A stretch of 64,000 nt of DNA from JAGPCK01 sp041675505 (GTDB lineage Bacteria; Bacteroidota; Bacteroidia; UKL13-3): assembly GCA_041675505.1 (NCBI GenBank), contig JBAYTR010000002.1, positions 124,001-188,000 of the forward strand, given 5' to 3'. Below are positions 57,809 through 64,000 of the stretch, piece by piece. The notes below the pieces were generated by a model. That model was not told where the DNA came from, ran no database searches, and saw only the letters and a list, made by a program, of their open reading frames with translations. The first letter of the stretch is position 1. Every line of letters begins with the position of its first letter. The position numbers and the translations under genes were made by a program.

Positions 57809-58258
57809 GTGAGCTTACCTGTTCGATTCAACATACGTGTTTACGGACTTCTCATTAACCGCAAAAGGGAACTACTCATCGTTCACGAAAGCATAAATGA
57901 TTTTCATTTCACTAAATTTCCGGGAGGTGGCATGGAATTGGGCGAAGGTACCATTGACTGCCTTAAACGTGAATTCAGAGAAGAACTTCAGCTAAACATT
58001 GAGGTAGGCAAACATTTTTACACCACAGATTTTTACCAACCCAGTGCCTTTAAGGTAAATGACCAATTGGTATCCATCTATTATTTTGTGCACGCTGAAA
58101 AAGAGCACCACTTCTTTGCCAACCATACAGAAGAAAGCGAAAGCAAAGTGGCTACTATGAAGTTTGAATGGGTGCCACTTGATTCATTGAGTAAAGACAT
58201 GCTTACCTTCCCCATAGATAAAATTGTTTGTGACCAATTACTAAAATCAGTAAACTAA
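57809..58258 (+). CDS. NUDIX hydrolase
   Basis: 149 residues, GTG start. The Nudix box G-G-G-M-E-L-G-E-G-T-I-D-C-L-K-R-E-F-R-E-E has the G-x5-E-x7-R-E-x2-E-E pattern (near residues 38-60), so metal-dependent pyrophosphohydrolase activity is expected. Substrate unknown. Follows the outer-membrane gene by 4 bases and overlaps the oxidoreductase start by one base. Confidence 0.92.
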   Translation: MSLPVRFNIRVYGLLINRKRELLIVHESINDFHFTKFPGGGMELGEGTIDCLKREFREELQLNIEVGKHFYTTDFYQPSAFKVNDQLVSIYYFVHAEKEHHFFANHTEESESKVATMKFEWVPLDSLSKDMLTFPIDKIVCDQLLKSVN

Positions 58259-59391
58259 TGCTCAGTATCTGGGAAAAAGAATCTTTTATTCAATACGATT
58301 ATATCATTGCCGGTTCAGGCATTGTAGGACTCTCCACGGCTTTATCCATTAAAGAATTGGAGCCGAACGCATCTGTGCTTATTCTGGAAAGAGGTTTACT
58401 GCCTTCAGGAGCCAGTACACGTAATGCAGGATTTGCCTGTATAGGTACGGTAGGAGAAAAGCTGCATGATATTAAACTGATGGGGGAAGAAAATGTAGTA
58501 CAGCTTATGCTGAAACGTTGGGAAGGTCTACAACTACTTCGTAAACGTGTTGGTGATAAAAATATGGATTTTGAAAACCTGGGTGGTTATGAATTGGTGC
58601 TCCAACACGAGACTTTTGACTATGATGCCATGCACCGTTTGAATCATTTGCTGAGTGACAACTTTAAAGAACCTGTATATGCTGAAGATTATACAGGCAT
58701 TAATCGTTTCGGATTAAACAGTTCAGAAGTAAAAACACTTATCAAGAACAGATTGGATGGTCAGCTCCATAGCGGTAAAATGTTGAACAGGCTCATAGAC
58801 CTTTGCCAGCAGAATCATATACGCATTATTACAGGAGCCAATATTACGCAGTTTGAAGAAGCCAATAATTTACTCCGGGTAAAGGTTACCTCCTCTTTCA
58901 CCAGTGAACTTACCTTTACCTGCAAGCAACTGGCCATATGCACCAATGCATTTACCAAAGACTTACTACCTGATGTAGATGTAACTCCGGGTCGTGGACA
59001 GGTACTCATCACCTCGCCCATTGAAGGACTAAGTTTACAAGGCACTTTCAATTTTGATGAAGGGTACTATTATTTCAGAAATTTTGGCAACCGTATTTTA
59101 TTCGGAGGTGGCAGAAACCTTGACTTTGAAAAAGAAAAAACCACCACCTTTGAACTCAACCCTCAAATACAGGAAAAGCTGGAATACTACCTCAGCGAAA
59201 TAATTGCTCCCGGGAAAAAATTCCATATCACCGACCGGTGGACAGGCATTATGGGCTTTGGAAAAGAGAAACTGCCTGAGGTAAAACGCATCACCCCCCA
59301 CATAAGCATAGGTATAAAACTCAATGGTATGGGTGTGGCTTTGGGAAGTAAAATTGGGCATGAACTTGCCGGGGTAGTTACAATCAATTAA
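58258..59391 (+). CDS. FAD-dependent oxidoreductase of the DAO family
   Basis: 377 residues. FAD motif I-A-G-S-G-I-V-G-L-S-T-A-L near residue 16, E-R-G near 43, G-A-S-T-R-N-A-G-F-A near 50 as in glycine/D-amino-acid oxidases, and a C-terminal G-M-G-V-A-L-G-S-K-I-G. It oxidises an unidentified amino acid or amine. ATG overlaps the NUDIX stop (TAATG). Confidence 0.9.
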   Translation: MLSIWEKESFIQYDYIIAGSGIVGLSTALSIKELEPNASVLILERGLLPSGASTRNAGFACIGTVGEKLHDIKLMGEENVVQLMLKRWEGLQLLRKRVGDKNMDFENLGGYELVLQHETFDYDAMHRLNHLLSDNFKEPVYAEDYTGINRFGLNSSEVKTLIKNRLDGQLHSGKMLNRLIDLCQQNHIRIITGANITQFEEANNLLRVKVTSSFTSELTFTCKQLAICTNAFTKDLLPDVDVTPGRGQVLITSPIEGLSLQGTFNFDEGYYYFRNFGNRILFGGGRNLDFEKEKTTTFELNPQIQEKLEYYLSEIIAPGKKFHITDRWTGIMGFGKEKLPEVKRITPHISIGIKLNGMGVALGSKIGHELAGVVTIN

Positions 59392-59512
59392 AAAAAGCAC
59401 CCCGCTTAAAGTCAATAAACACAGGGCTTCTTAAAAAAATTTCATCTTTTTTCACAACAGCATGCAGCGTTAGGTACAACTTGTTTTGTCAGGTAGGTAA
59501 CTAAAAACCAAC

Positions 59513-61786
59513 ATGCGTTATTGTATCCTGTTTATTCTCCTTTGTGCTTTCCAAACCACACAAGCCCAAATGCTCTCACTGTCGGGAGTTGTTACTGATG
59601 AAGCAACTGCCGAATTACTGGCCGGGGCTTTGGTGAGTGTTGAAGGCACAAGTTTAGCAACTGTTTGCAATGACAAAGGTGTATTTATTCTCAACCTGAA
59701 ACCGGGCAACTACGTATTAAATATTACTTACCTCGGATACAGTAAAATGCAGGTTCCTGTAAAACTGGGCGAAAATAAATTCATACGGTTAAAAGCAAAA
59801 GCGGAGGAAAAAACGCTGAAGGAAGTAGTGGTTAAAGCCGACAAAAACAAATCACTCACGTCAACCCTGGCAGCTGATGCAGGAACCGTAAAACTATCTC
59901 AAAAAGAAATAAAGCAACTGCCCTCCCTTGCCGGTGAACAGGATGTATTGAAAGTAATGCAATTGATGCCCGGAGTAAAACGTGGCGGAGACGGAAGCAG
60001 TACCATGTATGTGCGCGGAGGTGGGAATGACCAGAACCTGATATTACTGGATGAAGCGGTAGTATACAATCCTGCGCATGCCTTGGGTTTATTCTCTGTA
60101 TTTAACAGTGATATTTTGGAAGAGGTACAAATGACCAAAGGTCCTTTTCAGTCCAAATATAACGGACGTCTCTCCAGTGTAATGGAAATAAAAACACGTT
60201 CCGGAAACTTTACGCAACATCAGGCTGAGGCAACTCTGGGTTCACTTTCGGCAAAAATCTCAACAGGCGGACCACTCATAAAGAACCGCTTGTCTTATAG
60301 TTTGGGCTACCGCAGATCGTACTTAGACCAAACGCTTAAACTGGCCGGAAGAGACCTCCCCTATTACTTTCAGGACATTAACCTCAAATTAACTTCCCGC
60401 ATAAATAACACGCAAACGCTCTGTTTCACTGCTTACAAAGGGAATGATGTGCTGCAGGCTACAAATGAAGAATTACCCAACAACAGTGATCTACTAAATG
60501 CCGGAACCAACTTTAGCAACAATGCTTTTGCCCTGAATTGGAAGTATGCAAATAAAAATTTTACTGCACAACAAACTGTTCATTATACGCGGTACAAGTA
60601 TGCTGTTGATGGCTCATTTGCCGGCAATAACCTGCATCTGGGTTCCGGTATAGCTGATTTGGGCTATAAAGTGAGAGCTGAATACACAAAAGATAAAAAC
60701 ACCTTTGGTGCCGGATTTTACCTAACGAAACATCATTTTATGGCTTACCGGGCTAAGTCACTTACTGAAAACGGACGAGTAACTGATACCACCTCACAGG
60801 GGACAGATGCCTCTGAATTTGCGGCACACGTTAGCTACAACAGACAGTTTAATCAGCGGTGGTTAATGCAAAGCGGAGTGGCTTTTTCAGGTTCTTCAAG
60901 TGCTCATAAAACATACACCAATGTAGAACCCAGACTAATGCTGGCTTATCAACCCAAAGAAAATACCGTTATCAAAGCAGGTTATTCGCGCATGGTACAA
61001 TACATGCACCTCATCAGCAGCAGTTCTTTTTCCATGCCTACTGATGTATGGTTCTCTACCAATGAGCACCTGAAGCCCGCAATAGCTGACCATTTCACAC
61101 TGGGCTGCTACTTTACATCTCCTAAAGAAAAAAACATCACTTACAGCATTGAAACCTATTACAAAAAAATGAGTGGTGTAAGTGAATTTATTGAAGGGAA
61201 AGGTTCCAGTATTACTATGCCGGCTGTGGAAGACGTGGCACAAGGTGAAGGCAATGCCTACGGTGCTGAGTTTATGGTACAAAAATCAAGCGGTAAATTT
61301 ACCGGCTGGGTGGCTTATACCTTATCGTGGGCCACACGCAATTTTGATTCAGTAAATCTGGCTCAAAACTTTTATGCCAGATACGACCGCAGGCACGACC
61401 TGTCGGTAAACGGCAACTACCAAATAACTAAAAACCTGTCGGTAAGTGCGGTGTGGGTATTTGCCACCGGCTCACGGTTTACACCACGTACGGGGCATTA
61501 TTATGTTCCTGCACCAGGCTCCGGTGAACTGATTGAAATACCTGTTTACGGCAAAACCAACTCAGCTAAGTTCGCCTCGACACATCGCCTTGACCTTGGA
61601 ATAAGCTGGCACAAACAAGGTAAAAAAATAAAATACAGCGAATGGCAATTGGGATGTTACAATATTTATAACCGCGCTCAGCCTTATCGTGTACTCACAT
61701 CTAAAAATGACAATGGCTCATACACCTATGCTCAACTGGGTTTATTGGGTTTTGTTCCATACATCAGCTACCAGATAAAATTCTAA
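59513..61786 (+). CDS. TonB-dependent receptor with carboxypeptidase-regulatory N-domain
   Basis: 757 residues. A signal peptide ends T-Q-A-Q at about 19. A CarboxypepD_reg-like beta-sandwich (about 22-105) has L-S-G-V-V-T-D-E and G-Y-S-K. The plug domain (about 120-235) has V-M-Q-L-M-P-G-V, V-R-G-G-G-N-D-Q-N-L-I-L-L-D and the 22-strand outer-membrane barrel follows, ending Y-I-S-Y-Q-I-K-F. It imports an unknown ligand with TonB energy. The DUF4249 lipoprotein gene follows by 3 bases, a conserved pairing, with the lipoprotein probably acting as a surface partner. Confidence 0.95.
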   Translation: MRYCILFILLCAFQTTQAQMLSLSGVVTDEATAELLAGALVSVEGTSLATVCNDKGVFILNLKPGNYVLNITYLGYSKMQVPVKLGENKFIRLKAKAEEKTLKEVVVKADKNKSLTSTLAADAGTVKLSQKEIKQLPSLAGEQDVLKVMQLMPGVKRGGDGSSTMYVRGGGNDQNLILLDEAVVYNPAHALGLFSVFNSDILEEVQMTKGPFQSKYNGRLSSVMEIKTRSGNFTQHQAEATLGSLSAKISTGGPLIKNRLSYSLGYRRSYLDQTLKLAGRDLPYYFQDINLKLTSRINNTQTLCFTAYKGNDVLQATNEELPNNSDLLNAGTNFSNNAFALNWKYANKNFTAQQTVHYTRYKYAVDGSFAGNNLHLGSGIADLGYKVRAEYTKDKNTFGAGFYLTKHHFMAYRAKSLTENGRVTDTTSQGTDASEFAAHVSYNRQFNQRWLMQSGVAFSGSSSAHKTYTNVEPRLMLAYQPKENTVIKAGYSRMVQYMHLISSSSFSMPTDVWFSTNEHLKPAIADHFTLGCYFTSPKEKNITYSIETYYKKMSGVSEFIEGKGSSITMPAVEDVAQGEGNAYGAEFMVQKSSGKFTGWVAYTLSWATRNFDSVNLAQNFYARYDRRHDLSVNGNYQITKNLSVSAVWVFATGSRFTPRTGHYYVPAPGSGELIEIPVYGKTNSAKFASTHRLDLGISWHKQGKKIKYSEWQLGCYNIYNRAQPYRVLTSKNDNGSYTYAQLGLLGFVPYISYQIKF

Positions 61787-61789
61787 ATT

Positions 61790-62674
61790 ATGATCAACAA
61801 ACTTCTGTTATTACTTGCTCTGGCTTTGTGTACATTATCACAGAGCTGCATGCCCGAACCTCTGGAAACTGACATCAATCCTGAAGCGGATAAATTGGTT
61901 ATCAATTCCTCCTTAACCATCAATGGTCGCATTTGGGTAAGCGTTACAAATAGCAATGGAACTATTAAAAGCGGAAGCACCGGACTGGAACAACTCAACC
62001 AGTTTTGTGTGCGCGATGCCATTGTGACCATCTCAGGTAATGGTTTATCCGACACTTTGCAGCATGAAGAATTTGGCATATACACTTCTGATAAGTTAGA
62101 ACTGGAACCCGGACAAACCTATTTGCTGAAAGCGTTTCAAAAGTCAACGGGCAAAACAGTTATAGCCTCCTCTACCATGCCTGAAAAAATCAATGTACAG
62201 ACTTACAAAGCACAAAAACTCAAAAATTTTGGTGATAGCGCAATAAAGGTAATCGTTGAATTTAATGCCAACCCTTTGCCCGACAGTTACTACATGAGTT
62301 ATGTGTATCCTTTAGAAAAAGGAAAAAATAATGGCAGTATTTTTCATGAACGTTTAAACCCTTTGTTTAAAGAGATTTTCAAAACTAATCCCACTATAAA
62401 TTTATACGCTGATGTAAATGAACGGCACGGGAAAATACAAGTGACCTCCTACTTACCCCACACGTACCTCAATGACACGATTAATGTGATGGTGTCGTGC
62501 ATTGAGAAAGGCTACTACTACTTTTTGGATACTCAAAAAAAATCGGGAACGCTTTTAAACCGCAGCACAGGCGACCCCATTCGTTTGTATGGAAACATTG
62601 AGAACGGATATGGTTATTTCAGTCTTAACAGCCCCAAATTAATCAGCATTTACCCTACTGACATACAAGAATAA
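61790..62674 (+). CDS. DUF4249 lipoprotein paired with the TonB receptor
   Basis: 294 residues. The lipoprotein signal ends L-S-Q-S-C with Cys at about 20. DUF4249 features follow: L-V-I-N-S-S-L-T, a beta-sandwich with V-W-V-S-V-T-N-S, and G-Y-F-S-L-N-S-P near the end. The family is Bacteroidota-specific and nearly always follows a TonB-dependent receptor, suggesting a surface lipoprotein that captures the ligand. Ligand unknown. Confidence 0.9.
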   Translation: MINKLLLLLALALCTLSQSCMPEPLETDINPEADKLVINSSLTINGRIWVSVTNSNGTIKSGSTGLEQLNQFCVRDAIVTISGNGLSDTLQHEEFGIYTSDKLELEPGQTYLLKAFQKSTGKTVIASSTMPEKINVQTYKAQKLKNFGDSAIKVIVEFNANPLPDSYYMSYVYPLEKGKNNGSIFHERLNPLFKEIFKTNPTINLYADVNERHGKIQVTSYLPHTYLNDTINVMVSCIEKGYYYFLDTQKKSGTLLNRSTGDPIRLYGNIENGYGYFSLNSPKLISIYPTDIQE

Positions 62675-62735
62675 ATCAGTACTACATGAGACTGAGTTCT
62701 AGTGTAAAGAAATAAAAATATCACTTTGCCTTTTC

Positions 62736-63698
62736 TCAAACTGATTGAGCAACCCACATATACAAGGGCATACCCAAAGTAATGTTCATTGGAAAAGTGA
62801 CTGCCAGGGCCATGGGAATATACAATCCCGGATCTGCTTTGGGAACTGCCAGCCGCATAGCAGCGGGTACTGCAATGTAAGACGCACTGGCAGCAAGAAT
62901 TGCAAACATAAATCGGTTACCGGTATCTGCTGTAACTATCCCGCTTAATGCCGCCACAGCACAACCGTTTATCAATGGTATAAGCATAGCAAACACGGTA
63001 ACAAAACCACCGTATGTTTTAAAGGCAGTAAATTTTTTTGCTGTTACCATGCCCATTTCCAAAAGAAAAAGAGCTAAAAAACCTTTGAATATATCAGTAG
63101 TGAATGGCTTAATACCTTCTGCCTGTTTTGAATCAGCTATTAACCCGATAAGTAAGCTGCCCACAATCATCAATACGCTTCCGTTCGTAAGTGAGTGCGT
63201 AAAAACCTCCCTGATATTGACACTCTTTTTATTTTGTGTGTCGTACAACATAATCATAGTAACTCCTACAATGATGGAAGGCGATTCCATAAAAGCCATT
63301 ACCGCCACCATGTGCCCACCGTACGTAATCTGTTGGTTCTCCAGAAAAGAGGCTGCCGCCACAAAGGTAACTGCACTTACTGAACCATAAGCAGATGCAA
63401 TGGCCCCTGCATCATAGATAGATAACTTTCTTTTAAGAATGTAAAACGTATATAAAGGAATTAGAGATGCTAACGCAATTCCAAAAACCAATGACCAGGC
63501 AATCTCTGAGGTGAAAGGACTGTGAGCTAACTCCTGCCCACCTTTAAAACCAATGGAAAATAACAGGTAAAGCGAAATAAAACGAGCCGATGACTCAGGA
63601 ATAACCAGGTCGCTTTTTATTTTCACCGCTAATACACCCAGTATAAAAAAAAGCAGAGTAGGGTTAGTAAGATTAGCAATCAGTAACTCTGTATTCAT
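62736..63698 (-). CDS. SbtA-family transporter (sodium-dependent bicarbonate transporter-like)
   Basis: 320 residues with ten membrane segments in two inverted repeats, as in SbtA (DUF897). Motifs: N-P-T-L-L-F-F-I-L-G-V-L-A near residue 12, Y-L-L-F-S-I-G-F-K-G-G-Q-E-L near 45, G-A-I-A-S-A-Y-G-S-V-S-A-V-T-F near 100 and A-A-S-A-S-Y-I-A-V-P-A-A-M-R near 265. Cyanobacterial SbtA imports bicarbonate with Na+; heterotroph homologues are not well characterised. No SbtB (PII-like) gene follows. Nine bases downstream of a TolC-type gene. Confidence 0.88.
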   Translation of the reverse strand: MNTELLIANLTNPTLLFFILGVLAVKIKSDLVIPESSARFISLYLLFSIGFKGGQELAHSPFTSEIAWSLVFGIALASLIPLYTFYILKRKLSIYDAGAIASAYGSVSAVTFVAAASFLENQQITYGGHMVAVMAFMESPSIIVGVTMIMLYDTQNKKSVNIREVFTHSLTNGSVLMIVGSLLIGLIADSKQAEGIKPFTTDIFKGFLALFLLEMGMVTAKKFTAFKTYGGFVTVFAMLIPLINGCAVAALSGIVTADTGNRFMFAILAASASYIAVPAAMRLAVPKADPGLYIPMALAVTFPMNITLGMPLYMWVAQSV

Positions 63699-63707
63699 CC
63701 GCTACAT

Positions 63708-64000
63708 TTATTTAAATGATAAAATTCCCGCACTCCACTGTAAGGCGTAAATAGTTGTGTAGTATTTGGTCTTAAGTTCTATAAGTTTCTCCAATGCTTC
63801 CAGAGCTTTAGCTTCTCTGCTGTTGATTAAAAAGAGGGAACTCTCACCGTTCATAAATCTGATTTCCTCCGCTTTTACCAATTGCCTGTAATTACTGTAA
63901 TTGCTACTCTGCAGAGCAATCTGGCTGCGCAGTGTAATCATTTCATTGTAGTAGCTTTTCACCTTAATCTGAATGAACTGTTGTTTTTGTAAACGTTCAA
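63708..64000 (-). CDS. TolC-family outer-membrane efflux protein (partial, 5' end outside window)
   Basis: 97 codons enter from the right edge and end at a TAA at 63708. The part is all-helical with heptad-like spacing, E-R-L-Q-K-Q-Q-F-I-Q-I-K near the edge, then R-F-M-N-G-E-S-S-L-F-L-I-N-S-R-E, the family's G-E-x-x-x-F/L-x-V-N-x-R signature, and a closing L-Q-W-S-A-G. TolC proteins are outer-membrane exit ducts of efflux or secretion pumps. The partner pump is not visible. It is 9 bases upstream of the SbtA-like gene on the same strand. Confidence 0.85.
   Translation of the reverse strand, partial: ERLQKQQFIQIKVKSYYNEMITLRSQIALQSSNYSNYRQLVKAEEIRFMNGESSLFLINSREAKALEALEKLIELKTKYYTTIYALQWSAGILSFK

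Noticed and set aside
1..64000. tRNA, rRNA, riboswitch, CRISPR, integrase or transposase genes
   Set aside because: Reading all gaps longer than about 60 bases I found no cloverleaf-like sequence, direct-repeat array or transposase/integrase motif. A tRNAscan/Infernal run would be needed to exclude small RNAs fully.

Overview
The window is chromosomal DNA of a Bacteroidota bacterium, most like the Chitinophagales/Sphingobacteriia side of the phylum. The evidence is a type IX secretion (T9SS) sorting-domain protein set (one gliding-motility/CHU_C type, two type A), a DUF4249 lipoprotein paired with a carboxypeptidase-regulatory-domain TonB receptor, DUF4290, a three-gene succinate dehydrogenase with one large cytochrome b subunit, and many -7 elements of the Bacteroidota form TAnnTTTG close to start codons. 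Almost all of the sequence is ordinary vegetative genome. I see no rRNA, tRNA, CRISPR array, insertion sequence, prophage or obvious defence island.

Layout. 1-2.3 kb (minus): 5'-nucleotidase-like lipoprotein (cut by the window edge), stand-alone methylmalonyl-CoA mutase catalytic chain, small membrane-anchored protein. 2.4-4 kb (plus): cysteine-free IscA-like protein and MacB-type permease. 4-6.1 kb (minus): rpsF-rpsR-rplI, a terminator, then an outer-membrane protein. 6.2-7.9 kb: dnaX. 7.9-12.8 kb (minus): DUF58, thioredoxin-like protein, ispE, hutI, small secreted protein. 12.9-14.7 kb (plus): DUF2061 double-repeat protein and two AT-rich unknown genes. 14.7-18.6 kb (minus): dnaE-trxA. 18.8-20.5 kb: secreted protein and CPBP membrane protein. 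20.5-21.8 kb: an AAA/DUF4143 ATPase bracketed by two related palindromes. 21.9-26.3 kb (minus): uvrD/pcrA, DUF4290, murA. 26.7-30.6 kb (plus): M20 peptidase, glycosyltransferase, flippase. 30.6-35.9 kb (minus): two T9SS type A proteins, then the CHU_C protein and ribE. 36.4-40.1 kb (minus): sdhCAB. 40.3-44.8 kb (plus): pyrD, ftsK, lolA-like. 44.8-46.9 kb (minus): gpmI and a lipoprotein. 47-54.7 kb (plus, apart from a DUF421 gene on minus): secreted protein, csaA, FGE-like protein, GT39-like protein, dihydroorotase, small lysine-rich lipoprotein, hybrid histidine kinase. 54.7-56.9 kb (minus): sirtuin, DinB-family protein, ureohydrolase. 57-62.7 kb (plus): outer-membrane protein, NUDIX, FAD oxidoreductase, TonB receptor, DUF4249. 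62.7-64 kb (minus): TolC fragment and SbtA-like transporter.

The strongest unusual signals are regulatory. (1) dnaX carries a run of ten A exactly where the clamp-loader core ends, and both alternative frames stop within ten bases after it, so a slip would make a short gamma-like subunit. (2) The DUF4143 ATPase has a near-identical palindrome after its stop codon and another over its promoter. (3) Two intrinsic terminators run directly into the start codon of the next gene in the same direction. (4) At least twelve genes have a TAnnTTTG or TAnnTTCG box 4-9 bases before the start codon, which predicts leaderless or nearly leaderless mRNAs.

Limits: identities rest on reading motifs and family resemblance by eye, with no database search. 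No clearly new multi-gene system was found. The two AT-rich genes at 13.4-14.7 kb and the palindrome-flanked ATPase are the least explained loci.
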